33,054 nt of DNA from Paenibacillus jilunlii (GCF_900102965.1 NZ_FNGM01000002.1:328703-361756); one strand, 5' to 3'. Positions 1 to 9,420 are shown, counted from the first letter of the stretch. Made by a program: numbers and translations. Notes: generated by a model not told the origin, from the sequence alone.

Positions 1-1060
<1,060 letters not shown>

Positions 1061-1258
1061 TTATATTGGATTTCAAATCTCTCACCTCTGGCTGGCATAG
1101 CTTCGTTCTTTTTAAGGAATCTAGCACTAGCAGCACTCCAAAGCGATTTATATAGTAATATTCCAACATATGGCATGATGCGTGGACGTAACGACTGCAA
1201 GCTTGCGCACAACTGGTATACCCCTTTGGATCTGCAGGGACGGCGACAACAAGTCAAA

Positions 1259-1437
1259 GTGGAAAAAGTACCACTAATCCGAATAATTTGAGCCTCAAGC
1301 GGCCTTTAGTGGGAAAAAGTATCACTAATATGGCCATCTTCCCTCATCTACGCCAGATTTACCGGAAATAAGTCTACTAATTCCCACTAATCCCCGCTGC
1401 GGAGCGGTTCTTCTTAGATTAGTTTTACTTTTTCCAC
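1259..1437. repeat. Intergenic element bounded by a 12-bp inverted repeat (copy 1)
   Basis: GTGGAAAAAGTA at 1259-1270 is matched exactly in inverted orientation by TACTTTTTCCAC at 1426-1437. A near copy of the left end (AGTGGGAAAAAGTA followed by TCACTAAT) lies inside at about 1307-1328. No coding sequence is present. A second element with the same termini lies at 25009-25085. The surrounding stretch 1046-1258 shows no convincing gene. Confidence 0.6.
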
Positions 1438-1454
1438 CTAAGCCTCGCCTCCCT

Positions 1455-1592
1455 GATCGACGGTTGGCGGTTTGACGGTTCGATGGTTTGGCGGTTTGAC
1501 AGTTTGACGGTTCGGTTAGACGATTCGCCGATTTGACAGTTAGACGGTCTGGCGGTTCGTAGGTTCGACGGTACGCGGTTCGGCCATTCGAC
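1455..1592. repeat. Degenerate 8-bp tandem repeat
   Basis: About 17 loosely conserved units of GACGGTTT or GGCGGTTT, with frequent point changes, fill this gene-free stretch. The open frames it creates on the minus strand are Asn/Arg/Thr/Ser-rich and look like by-products of the repeat. Confidence 0.65.
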
Positions 1593-1600
1593 GCCAAAGC

Positions 1601-1645
1601 AAAAAAGACTGTTCCTAAGCCCCGTGGCTTTTAGAAACAGCCTTC
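1601..1645 (-). terminator. Rho-independent terminator of the solute-binding protein gene
   Basis: Read on the minus strand, GGCTGTTTCT-AAAAGCC and GGCTTAGGAACAGTC form a long imperfect stem (one bulge, G-U pairs) around ACGG, followed by TTTTTT. It lies about 80 bases past the stop codon of the gene ending at 1726. Confidence 0.8.
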
Positions 1646-1725
1646 CCTTTAACTGATGCAACGGTTGTTATCCCCCGTGGCCGTACCGTGCTCGAATGGC
1701 AACGGGCCACCTCTCTCCCCTTTGG

Positions 1726-3198
1726 TTAATCCTGCCCGGCATTCAACCGGCTCTCCAGGCTTTCGGCCTTCAGCGGCGCGCGGGGATTGAAGTCCGGGTA
1801 GATGTACTCTTCATGCTTGAACGAATATCCGGTAGCCGCAATGTCCAGCATCTGATTCAGACGGCCGCTTTCCGCGCGGAGCCCTTCGCCTGCACTTACC
1901 CCGCCGGAAAGGATCTGCAGGTAGAGCTGCATCCGGGGGCGGTCCCCAGAGTCGCGCGGCTCAACCGATACGGTGTTCGGATCGTACTGATCCATAATCT
2001 GCGGAGCGAGCGGGTAAATAGATTCCTCTGCGGTAGGGTAAAACTCCTTAAAATGGCCCAGACCGGGAACCCGGCCCGGCAGGTCCGTGATGCCGTCTAC
2101 CACAGGCACCGCCAAAGCCTGCTGGAACAGAATGTTCAGGAAGGCTTCTGACTGCAGGAACTTCCACACCTTCACTGCTGCTTCCTGATCCGGGGCACTG
2201 CTATTCACCGCCAGCGGAGAGTGCGGAATCATCATAAGCGCCCCGCGGCCCTCGCTGGCTGAAGATGTCACGGGCGGCAGAGCCACCCCCCAGTCATCTT
2301 TTGGCATATATTCCTGCAGTTTCACATAATCTTTGCTGGTTGCATACATCATGCCGATGTTGCCGTCGGCAAATTGCCTGAGCGCACTGTCCCGCTTCAG
2401 CAGCGTCTCTCCGGGATACAGACTGCCCTCCGTCTTCATGTCCAACAGCAGCTGCAGCCAGGGAGCGTACACACTGAGATCATAACGTCCGGTCCGGTAG
2501 TTATACAGATAGACCCCACTGTAAGTATTGGACATCTCCAGCCCCGTCTGCAAGCTGTCCTGGCTGTCTCCCCCGGCTAGTGCAAAACCGTATTTATTCA
2601 CGCCTACCCCGGCCCGGCTGATCCTGCCAGCGGCCTGCTTCACTTCCTCGAAGGTAACGGGCGGCCGCTCCGGGTCCAGACCGGCACTGCGGAACAGCTG
2701 CTTGTTATAGATAAGCCGGACAGTTTCAATACTGGAGGGCATGAAGTAAACTCCTCCCTTGAACAGGGAGCTGTGGGCATAATCCCGGGCCCACTCCGGA
2801 AATCTGTTCAGATCAGCGGGGTCTAAGTAGGAGTTCAAATTAGTAAGATACCCTTTGTTCACATAGGTTGCCAGCCAGCTGTTATCCACGCTGAACACAT
2901 CCGGCCCCTGGCCTGAAGTCATCAGCATGTTGAGCATATCATTGTAAGTATCCGCAGACAGGTTGACCATTACAATTTCAATATGATCGGGATTGCTCCC
3001 GTTGAATTGCCGGATCGCGTTTTTTACCTCCAGGTTCTCCGTCCAGTCGTTTAGCGCAACCCGGACTTGAATCTTGGGGGCAGCCTTAGGCACCGGTTCC
3101 GGGCTAAACTCCACCAGCAGCGGACGGTCATAGGCGAGGGCATACACGACAAGACCGCATAGAGCCAGGCCAATAATATAGAATAACAGCCGTTTCAT
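1726..3198 (-). CDS. Extracellular sugar-type solute-binding protein (ABC family 1), orphan
   Basis: A 490-residue protein with a basic N-terminus, a hydrophobic segment (about residues 4-22) and an A-L-A signal peptidase I-like site at 20-22. A Cys at 14 lies within the hydrophobic stretch, but the residue before it is Leu, so a lipobox is not convincing. The mature part has the layout of CUT1-type sugar-binding proteins: GPDVFSVDNSWLATYVNKG near residue 100 and the late GIMYATSK-type strand. No permease or ATPase gene is adjacent. It starts divergently 129 bp from a YesM-type sensor kinase, so it may present a ligand to the sensor instead of, or as well as, feeding a transporter. An AGGAGGTG ribosome binding site precedes the ATG. 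The family assignment is firm; ligand and role are inferred. Confidence 0.88.
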   Translation of the reverse strand: MKRLLFYIIGLALCGLVVYALAYDRPLLVEFSPEPVPKAAPKIQVRVALNDWTENLEVKNAIRQFNGSNPDHIEIVMVNLSADTYNDMLNMLMTSGQGPDVFSVDNSWLATYVNKGYLTNLNSYLDPADLNRFPEWARDYAHSSLFKGGVYFMPSSIETVRLIYNKQLFRSAGLDPERPPVTFEEVKQAAGRISRAGVGVNKYGFALAGGDSQDSLQTGLEMSNTYSGVYLYNYRTGRYDLSVYAPWLQLLLDMKTEGSLYPGETLLKRDSALRQFADGNIGMMYATSKDYVKLQEYMPKDDWGVALPPVTSSASEGRGALMMIPHSPLAVNSSAPDQEAAVKVWKFLQSEAFLNILFQQALAVPVVDGITDLPGRVPGLGHFKEFYPTAEESIYPLAPQIMDQYDPNTVSVEPRDSGDRPRMQLYLQILSGGVSAGEGLRAESGRLNQMLDIAATGYSFKHEEYIYPDFNPRAPLKAESLESRLNAGQD

Positions 3199-3213
3199 CC
3201 TTCACCTCCTGCG

Positions 3214-3242
3214 TTGACAGCGTGGCGTACCCGTTTTACAAT
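3214..3242 (+). promoter_or_regulatory. Near-consensus sigma-A promoter for the sensor kinase operon
   Basis: TTGACA at 3214-3219, a 17-base spacer, and TACAAT at 3237-3242. This implies a start near 3249 and a leader of about 80 bases. The -35 box lies just beside the ribosome binding site of the divergent solute-binding gene, so the two transcription units overlap at their 5' ends. Confidence 0.75.
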
Positions 3243-3311
3243 GAATACCATCTATTGAATGATATTTTCCATTAATCCCTATTAAATGGCAAGAGAAGAT
3301 TGTCCGCAGAA

Positions 3312-3327
3312 CTGAAGGGGGGTTCAG
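3312..3327 (+). promoter_or_regulatory. Small hairpin holding the Shine-Dalgarno run of the kinase gene
   Basis: CTGAA and TTCAG form a 5-bp stem around GGGGGG, ending directly at the ATG at 3328. The G run is the only candidate ribosome binding site, so it sits in the loop. The stem is short and may be fortuitous. Confidence 0.4.
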
Positions 3328-5184
3328 ATGAAGAAATTATTTGATACTCTGTCTAAAACCCTCTTTCTGTACAACTTCAGTATTCGCAGCAGACTTATCC
3401 TCTACTTCCTCTTTCTCGTCCTCCTACCGACCACAATCATCTCCGTTACGGTATATAACAAATCAGCCGGTATTATCACCCGCAATGTCCATACATCGAT
3501 CGAAAACAACCTGAACCTGGTTCAGGACAATCTGGCCCAGCGGTTTGCCGCTGCGGATAATGCCATGATCTCGCTATATCTCAATACAGAGTTCGCTGAC
3601 CTGATCTCCTCCAACCGTCCGACAGACAGTACTGGAATCATTAATGAACTGGCCGCGCTGAACAAAATTCTGGAGAACTTTTCCGGCGGCGGAACCGCAG
3701 GAAGCAGCTTTGTTCCTATGCTATATATGCTGAACCGCCCGGAATATACACAGTATAATTTCTCCAGACGGGTATTCAATATCGATCTGATTTCACTGAA
3801 GCCGTGGTACCTCGGCATTCCGCCCAGGTCTGATTTCACCGTGGTCGGGCTCAGCTCGCTGGACGCCAGGTTCACCCTGAAATTTGCGAAGCGCCTGTTC
3901 GGTATCCGCCATGCCCAGCTTCCCTATGTCGGGCTGCTGACCATCGATATTCCTGTAACGGAATTCGATAATCTGCTGGTCCATTACAAGCCCACGGCGG
4001 GCAGCCGGATTTATATCGCCGACCAGACCGGAACGATTGCCATCAGCCCGGACGCGGCACTCCTGGGACAGAACATCAGCACACAGGACTATTACAGCCA
4101 AATGAAAACCGTTGAAGGCGGCGGCAGTACCCTCCATTCCTTCCGCCAGGTGATCCAAGGGGAGAACATGCTGGTCTCCTACATCAAAATACCCGAAACG
4201 GGCTGGACGATCCTCTCCTTCTCCCCCGTAAACGAGCTTAATGGAGAGCTGGCTTCATTCCAGCGTGTCATGTATATCGCCATCGGCATCTGCATGCTCA
4301 TCTCGCTGATGATGGCCCTGCTGCTGTCGGAGAATATCTCGGCCCCTATCCGTAAATTCATCCAGTCGATGTCCCATGCCGAGAGCGGCAACTTCAACAT
4401 TATTATCCGCTACCGGCGCAAGGACGAATTCTCCTATTTGTTCAACCGCTATAATAAGCTGCTCCAGCAAATCAAAGCACTCATCGACAAGCTATACGTT
4501 ACGGAGCTGCGCAAAAAAGAAGCCGAACTCAAAACACTTCAAGCCCAGATCAATCCGCATTTCCTCTATAACACGCTGGATTCGATCAACTGGATTGCGA
4601 TCAATCATGACATTCCCGAGATCAGCAATATGGTTACCTCGCTGTCCGATTTCTTCCGGTACAGCCTGAGCAAAGGCCGGAATATCATCCCGCTGCGCGA
4701 TGAGCTGCGGCAGGTGGACAGCTACCTGCAAATTCAGCAGTTCCGCTTCCAGGATAAGCTGGAATACGAGTTGGAGGAGACGGACACCCAGGTGCTGGAG
4801 GAATGCCTGGTCGTCAAGCTGAGCCTTCAGCCGCTGGTGGAAAATGCCATTATCCACGGCATACAGAAACGGCGGGGCAAAGGCAAAATCCGCATCCGGG
4901 TGGAGCGGTCCCAGGATATTCTCTGTGTGTCCGTGTTTGACGATGGAGTGGGCGCAGATCCGGAGCGGCTGAACCAGCTGCTGACAGATAAGCAGCCAGG
5001 CAATGAGTCCTATGGCATTCGCAATGTGCATACCAGAATCCAGCAATTTTTTGGCGGGGCCTATGGCATCCGTTATTATGCCAATACCGAAGACCAGCGC
5101 GGCCTCTTGGCCGTGGTCCGGTTTCCGGTCGTGACTACATGGAACGAGGTGATGGAAGATGCTGACGATGATCGTGGCGGATGA
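3328..5184 (+). CDS. Sensor histidine kinase, YesM/LytS-like (HAMP, His_kinase, HATPase)
   Basis: A 618-residue membrane sensor. A first transmembrane segment (about 20-45) and a second (about 314-334) flank a roughly 265-residue extracellular domain of the size and style of a double Cache sensor. A HAMP region follows (ENISAPIRKF onward). The His_kinase motif QINPHFLYNTL gives the likely phosphorylated His411, and the ATPase part has LVENAIIHG near 500, DDGVGAD near 538 and a glycine-rich SYGIRNVHTR lid. Such kinases usually pair with AraC-type regulators and sense carbohydrates or cell-envelope cues. Its last 26 bases overlap the response regulator gene, indicating translational coupling. 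The divergent orphan binding protein is a plausible accessory sensor. Family certain; signal unknown. Confidence 0.93.
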   Translation: MKKLFDTLSKTLFLYNFSIRSRLILYFLFLVLLPTTIISVTVYNKSAGIITRNVHTSIENNLNLVQDNLAQRFAAADNAMISLYLNTEFADLISSNRPTDSTGIINELAALNKILENFSGGGTAGSSFVPMLYMLNRPEYTQYNFSRRVFNIDLISLKPWYLGIPPRSDFTVVGLSSLDARFTLKFAKRLFGIRHAQLPYVGLLTIDIPVTEFDNLLVHYKPTAGSRIYIADQTGTIAISPDAALLGQNISTQDYYSQMKTVEGGGSTLHSFRQVIQGENMLVSYIKIPETGWTILSFSPVNELNGELASFQRVMYIAIGICMLISLMMALLLSENISAPIRKFIQSMSHAESGNFNIIIRYRRKDEFSYLFNRYNKLLQQIKALIDKLYVTELRKKEAELKTLQAQINPHFLYNTLDSINWIAINHDIPEISNMVTSLSDFFRYSLSKGRNIIPLRDELRQVDSYLQIQQFRFQDKLEYELEETDTQVLEECLVVKLSLQPLVENAIIHGIQKRRGKGKIRIRVERSQDILCVSVFDDGVGADPERLNQLLTDKQPGNESYGIRNVHTRIQQFFGGAYGIRYYANTEDQRGLLAVVRFPVVTTWNEVMEDADDDRGG

Positions 5185-6796
5185 TGAGCCATTTATCCGC
5201 AGAAGTCTGATCCAGGTGTTCAACTGGCAGGAGGAGTTCGGCATCGAGATTATCGGAGAAGCCTCGGACGGACAGGAGGCCTATGAATTATGTATGGAGC
5301 TGCAGCCGGACATTCTTTTTACGGATATTATGATGCCCCTGCTGGGCGGCCTGGAAGTGGCCGAGAAGCTGAAGGCCGGGCAATGCCGGACCCGCATCAT
5401 TATTATCAGCGGGGCCCAGGACTTCTCCTATGCCCAAAGTGCGCTGAAAGTCAATGCCGAGGGGTATATACTGAAGCCCGTCAAATTGCCGGAATTACGG
5501 GAGGTCTTTCAGGATGTCGTCTCCCGGCTCCGCGGGGAGAAAGACCAGCAGATGAACGTGGAGCAGCTGCGCAGGCAAATGCAGACCCATATGCCGCTGA
5601 TCCGCGAGAAATTTCTGCAGAACTGGGTTGCAGGGCTGTACCGGGATGAAGGGGAGATATGGGAGAAAATTGGCTATTTCCAGCTTCCCTTCAGGCTAGG
5701 CGGCGTCCTGACGGCAGGCGTGCTGCAGTTGGATGACTATCAGAGCGCGGTCGACAAATTTTCGGAGGATGACAAGCAGCTGCTGTACTTTTCCATTCAG
5801 AATATCATCAGCGAATGCCTGGAGCGCCCGCCCGGCGGAGTCTCTTTTGCCGCCAGTGAGAATGAATTTATAATCATCTTCGGCCAGGATGAGGATGCTT
5901 CTCCCGGCGAAGGCGCCATCACAGGCTTCTGTGAAAAGATCATTGGCAGCATTCACAAGTATCTGCGGCTGGATGCCTCCATTGGGGTCGGCAGAGCCTG
6001 CACCCGCGTAAGTGAACTGGAGGACTCCTATAAAGATGCGCTGGCTGCGCTGGTGCATACCTTTTACGCCGGCAGCCGCTCCATTCTTCACCTCAAGGAT
6101 ATCCAGCCTGGTACGGAGACTCTGCAGAGCGCCTTTTTTTACAAATTCCATACCCGGCTGATGAATGAGCTGAAGGCAGGGCATACCGGGCAAGTGATGG
6201 AACTTCTGGAGAAGCTGTTCGACCGGCTGGCCGCCCCCAAGCTGCAAATCGATTATGTGCAGAGCATCTGCGCCGAGATGATTTTCACCTCTGCAAGAGC
6301 CCTCTATGAGCTGGATGAGGATATTGATCATGTGCTGCAGGACCGGCTGACGATCATGGATACTCTTTACAGGCATAAGAATTTATCCGGGCTGAAGACT
6401 TACGTGCTTTCTCTTTTCTATGATCTCAGTGCCTATATGGCCGGCAAAAACAGCTCCAGGAACAGCAAAACCATCAACAGAATCAAAGCGATTGTCCAGG
6501 CAGGCTACGCCCAAGAGCTGTCCATTGCACGGATCGCCGAGGAGGTTTTTTTGACCCCCAACTACATCAGCCTTATTTTCAAAAAAGAAACCGGCGAAAC
6601 GCTGACGGACTACATCACCAGAATCCGCATCGACAAGGCCAAGGAGCTGCTCAGCACTACGGATCTTAAGGTCATGGAAATCTCTGAGCTTGTCGGTTAT
6701 GAGAACCCGCATTATTTCAGCACGGTCTTTAAAAAATCCGCCGGTGTGCATCCGCTCAAATACCGGTCGCGCAACCAGCAGACCCAAAGGGAATGA
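5159..6796 (+). CDS. Response regulator, YesN-like (receiver plus AraC-type HTH)
   Basis: A 545-residue cytoplasmic regulator. The receiver (about 1-125) shows the acidic pair D8-D9, phosphoacceptor Asp56 in DILFTDIMMP, and Lys106 in LKPVK. A central region of about 300 residues resembles the linker of YesN-type regulators. The C-terminal 100 residues form two helix-turn-helix motifs of the AraC family (SIARIAEEVFLTPNYISLIF and the VGYENPHYFSTVFKK signature). The start at 5159 lies inside the kinase gene; AGGTG about 9 bases upstream supports it. The cognate partner is the preceding kinase. Likely targets are the divergent solute-binding protein gene and perhaps unlinked transport or glycoside hydrolase genes; none can be identified from this window. 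Confidence 0.93.
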   Translation: MLTMIVADDEPFIRRSLIQVFNWQEEFGIEIIGEASDGQEAYELCMELQPDILFTDIMMPLLGGLEVAEKLKAGQCRTRIIIISGAQDFSYAQSALKVNAEGYILKPVKLPELREVFQDVVSRLRGEKDQQMNVEQLRRQMQTHMPLIREKFLQNWVAGLYRDEGEIWEKIGYFQLPFRLGGVLTAGVLQLDDYQSAVDKFSEDDKQLLYFSIQNIISECLERPPGGVSFAASENEFIIIFGQDEDASPGEGAITGFCEKIIGSIHKYLRLDASIGVGRACTRVSELEDSYKDALAALVHTFYAGSRSILHLKDIQPGTETLQSAFFYKFHTRLMNELKAGHTGQVMELLEKLFDRLAAPKLQIDYVQSICAEMIFTSARALYELDEDIDHVLQDRLTIMDTLYRHKNLSGLKTYVLSLFYDLSAYMAGKNSSRNSKTINRIKAIVQAGYAQELSIARIAEEVFLTPNYISLIFKKETGETLTDYITRIRIDKAKELLSTTDLKVMEISELVGYENPHYFSTVFKKSAGVHPLKYRSRNQQTQRE

Positions 6797-6849
6797 ACCC
6801 TTGCACTTCCGGGCAACTTAAGGCAAAGACAGCAAGGGAGTGAGTCCGT

Positions 6850-7140
6850 ATGGCGAGAAGAAACAGAAGATATGCAGTGCCAGGGGTAGCACAGGGAATG
6901 CAGACCCTTAAGGCCAATGTAATGAAAAATGAAGGTTACAGGGTTGATCCAGACCGGCCCGACGACGTCAAATATGAAGTGGCAAAGGAGCTTGGCATCC
7001 CTCTGCAGCCAGGCAACAACGGGACGCTGACTACAGAATCGGCAGGCCAGGTCGGCGGGAAGATCGGCGGTTCCATGGTTCGGGAAATGATCCGTCTGGC
7101 CCAGGAGCAGCTGGCGAATACGGAGCAGCAGTCCAGATAA
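6850..7140 (+). CDS. Small acid-soluble spore protein, alpha/beta type
   Basis: A 96-residue protein with the family core: KYEVAKELGI, where germination protease GPR normally cuts after the Glu, followed by a Gly-rich GQVGGKIGGSMVREMI segment and a C-terminal LAQEQL helix. Such proteins coat and protect DNA in dormant spores and are degraded on germination. At 96 residues it is somewhat longer than the usual 60-75, mostly through its Arg/Asn-rich N-terminus. A GGGAGTGAG ribosome binding site lies 5 bases before the ATG. It follows the response regulator by 53 bp, but expression late in the forespore would be expected; I could not identify a sigma-G promoter by eye. Confidence 0.88.
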   Translation: MARRNRRYAVPGVAQGMQTLKANVMKNEGYRVDPDRPDDVKYEVAKELGIPLQPGNNGTLTTESAGQVGGKIGGSMVREMIRLAQEQLANTEQQSR

Positions 7141-7146
7141 TTCCGG

Positions 7147-7172
7147 GACGGAGCCAACGCTCCGTCTCCTAT
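7147..7172. terminator. Terminator hairpin between convergent ssp-like and tgl genes
   Basis: GACGGAGC (7147-7154), loop CAAC, GCTCCGTC (7159-7166) form a perfect 8-bp stem followed by a T-rich tail on the plus strand. It begins 6 bases after the spore protein stop and abuts the tgl stop codon at 7169, so it probably serves both genes. Confidence 0.75.
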
Positions 7173-7978
7173 TTAATGACGTAGGATTTAACCCCAATTC
7201 TGGAGAAAATCTTATTCCGTGCATCGCTGCTTCTCTTCAGAGGCACGGCAGTCCGGCTGGACAGCGTCTGAAGATAGGCAAAATCCGGGTGAAGCGCTTC
7301 ATCCGTGAGATATGCCGAAATCCGGCTTCCGGGAACTCTTTCCCGGTTAAGCGATGCAATCATGGCGTTTGCACTTTTGATCCCCAGCCCGTGTCCATAA
7401 TAGCTGTCATTGCCGAGCATTACCGCATTTTCACCCTGCCATTCCGGCTTTTCCGGATCATGGTCAGGGTTTTTGAAGTATACCACGTCTCCAGGCTGCA
7501 TTTCCGATGGATCAAACGTAGTGATCATCCGCAGGTTGCTGTCATAGTTCCAGTCCCACAGGAACAAATCCGTGAAATGCTGGTTAAACGCATCCTCCCC
7601 AATCATATCAATCGTTGCCTTGTAGAAAATCATGACCATCGCCATGGCGCATTCGAAAGCGTACAGCCGCCCGTTCACAAAAATATCCTTGATTGCTGCC
7701 GAAGGGGTGACGTCGCTCCGCAGCTGGAACCCCCCGTTCGCGGTACGAATCCAATATTTCGGGTTGCAGCGCGAATCTTTAAAGGTGGAAAAATCCGTGC
7801 CTCCAACACTCATCGCCTTGGCTGTTTCAATGATCCGTTCCCTCATACTCCGTTCGAATCCCGAGACAGGATTCCCATATCCATAGGCCACTATCCATTT
7901 CCCCTTTCTTGTCACAATAGATAGGTTATTGTACGTGTCGGGCCTCCGGTTGGTGCGCAGCAGTTTGGGTACAGTCAT
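7169..7978 (-). CDS. tgl: Protein-glutamine gamma-glutamyltransferase (spore coat transglutaminase)
   Basis: A 269-residue protein matching Bacillus subtilis Tgl in the regions that matter: YAFECA with catalytic Cys110, the FKNPDHDPEKPEWQGEN stretch with Glu183, and GHGLGI with His196. The Cys-to-Glu-to-His spacing (73 and 13) is nearly that of the B. subtilis triad (Cys116, Glu187, His200). Tgl makes epsilon-(gamma-glutamyl)lysine isopeptide bonds between coat proteins during spore maturation. It is about 25 residues longer than the B. subtilis protein, through N- and C-terminal extensions. The ATG overlaps the TGA of the upstream PucR-type regulator (ATGA), with AGGAAGG as ribosome binding site, so the two are translationally coupled. 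That pairing is unexpected for a late mother-cell coat enzyme; an internal sporulation promoter is possible but was not identified. Confidence 0.92.
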   Translation of the reverse strand: MTVPKLLRTNRRPDTYNNLSIVTRKGKWIVAYGYGNPVSGFERSMRERIIETAKAMSVGGTDFSTFKDSRCNPKYWIRTANGGFQLRSDVTPSAAIKDIFVNGRLYAFECAMAMVMIFYKATIDMIGEDAFNQHFTDLFLWDWNYDSNLRMITTFDPSEMQPGDVVYFKNPDHDPEKPEWQGENAVMLGNDSYYGHGLGIKSANAMIASLNRERVPGSRISAYLTDEALHPDFAYLQTLSSRTAVPLKRSSDARNKIFSRIGVKSYVIK

Positions 7979-9231
7979 TGTCCTTCCTGAAACCAGCTGT
8001 TGACCTGGGCAGTCTCCTCCGTCAGAATGTCCAGATAGACCGAGGTGCGGTACTCGGTTTCCTTGAGGCTCCGGCCCGTAATCTCAGCGATCCGGTTCAG
8101 CCGGTACATTAAGGTGTTGGTGTGGATATGCAGAAAGGCCGCAGCTTCCTTGAGATTGCCGTTCAGCGTCAGATAGACAGCGATGGTTTTAAGAAAATCG
8201 CTTTTATGCTCGCGGTCATGCGCCTTCAGCGGATAGAGCAGCCGGCTGTTGCGCGTCCGGCTCCGTTTCTGCTCCATAATCGCCGGAATGTACGCCCAAA
8301 AACCGATTTCCTCATACAGCAGCAGGTGGCGGGTATGATAGGGCAGCAGCTTTTTGATCTCAAGGATGGTGAGAGCTTCCCGGTATGCAGCAGCAGCAGA
8401 GAGGTATTCCCGGTAGCCGGGACTGCAGCCTGCTGTCAGAACACAGCTTTCGCTTTGGCCGAGCTCTTGAATCAGCTTTTGCACGAACGAAAACAGCCGC
8501 TCCGGCTCCTCCACCGGGAACAAAAAGGAGAACAGGATAATCAGCCGGTTATGCTCAGCGGTCAGAAACAGCAGCCGCTGGTTGGCATCCGTTTCCATCA
8601 GCTGGCGGAACCGCTGTACAAACCGGTCGTCGACGGTTTTGTCACTCTCCAGCACCCCGATATAATAGCTCTCCGGCAAAAGAATCGAGGAGCCTTCAGC
8701 CTCCTGGCGGATACGCGGCTCCGTTTCGTAATGGGAGGTCAGCAGCTTCCAGAAAAAATCTTCATGCGCCTTCTCCTGCCTGGTCTTCCAGCCGCGCTGC
8801 TTCAGCAGATACCGCCCGGCTATCCCGGCGGCCTTCTCGACTACGCGCTCGGCATGCCCCTCGGCCAGATTGCCTCTGTCCACGACCCAGATATAGCCGA
8901 GGATCTCCTGATGATGCCGGATGCACATCGCCAGCCTTGGGCCAAGCCCCACTTCCATGACCGCCGGGATGCGGATGGGATGCGCGGTGTTCTCAAGCTG
9001 GTGCATCACGCCTTTTTTGCGCAGGCCGATGATGACCGTGTTCGGCACACGTTTGCCGATAATGGTGGAGATTCGCGCAGGATCGCTCTCGAACTGATGG
9101 GAGCTGTATCCGATCACGTGATGATTGCTGTCCTCAATCGTCACCTGCGACTGCAGCGACTCGCTGAGGGTATCCGCCAGAGATTCCATACTGTCAAAAA
9201 AACGATCAAATGATGGCTCAGAATCTGTCAT
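7975..9231 (-). CDS. adeR: PucR/CdaR-family transcriptional regulator, probable AdeR-type activator of ald
   Basis: A 418-residue regulator from the ATG at 9231-9229, preceded by GGGGTGGGG as ribosome binding site. The frame extends further upstream to 9423, but that part reads through the ald terminator and the promoter at 9286-9314, so I reject the longer start. The N-terminal half resembles a sensor domain (TIEDSNHHVIGYSSH). The C-terminal 80 residues carry the PucR-type helix-turn-helix (NGNLKEAAAFLHIHTNTLMYRLNRI in two pieces). In B. subtilis the PucR-type protein AdeR activates alanine dehydrogenase and is needed for efficient sporulation. Adjacency to ald supports the same role here, but orthology is inferred from position and family only. 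Confidence 0.82.
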   Translation of the reverse strand: MTDSEPSFDRFFDSMESLADTLSESLQSQVTIEDSNHHVIGYSSHQFESDPARISTIIGKRVPNTVIIGLRKKGVMHQLENTAHPIRIPAVMEVGLGPRLAMCIRHHQEILGYIWVVDRGNLAEGHAERVVEKAAGIAGRYLLKQRGWKTRQEKAHEDFFWKLLTSHYETEPRIRQEAEGSSILLPESYYIGVLESDKTVDDRFVQRFRQLMETDANQRLLFLTAEHNRLIILFSFLFPVEEPERLFSFVQKLIQELGQSESCVLTAGCSPGYREYLSAAAAYREALTILEIKKLLPYHTRHLLLYEEIGFWAYIPAIMEQKRSRTRNSRLLYPLKAHDREHKSDFLKTIAVYLTLNGNLKEAAAFLHIHTNTLMYRLNRIAEITGRSLKETEYRTSVYLDILTEETAQVNSWFQEGQ

Positions 9232-9285
9232 TGTCCCCACCCCAACCTGAAAAAATAGCCGAAATCTTGTCTTATTAGTGATTTC

Positions 9286-9314
9286 ATTATAGCCCGCAGC
9301 TTTGCGGCTGACTA
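9286..9314 (-). promoter_or_regulatory. Candidate promoter of the adeR-tgl unit
   Basis: On the minus strand TAGTCA (9314-9309), a 17-base spacer, and a perfect TATAAT (9291-9286) lie about 55 bases before the chosen regulator ATG. The spacer contains an imperfect inverted repeat, GCCGCA/TGCGGG. The -35 box matches consensus at four of six positions. Confidence 0.5.
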
Positions 9315-9384
9315 TAGGGCGGCTCCCCGTCAAGCCGGTATAATTCGATAATGCAAACTGAAGAAGGATTTCAGGGCGAGCCAC

Positions 9385-9420
9385 AAAAAACAGCCCGGAT
9401 GATCGCTCACCGGACTGCCC
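9385..9420 (-). terminator. Rho-independent terminator of ald
   Basis: On the minus strand CAGTCCGG and CCGGGCTG pair (one G-U) around an 11-base loop and are followed by TTTTTTG. It lies about 60 bases after the ald stop and separates ald from the regulator transcript. Confidence 0.8.

Noticed and set aside
1325..1661. Two overlapping Asn/Arg/Thr-rich minus-strand frames
   Set aside because: They are generated by the degenerate 8-bp repeat and run into the terminator of the solute-binding gene.
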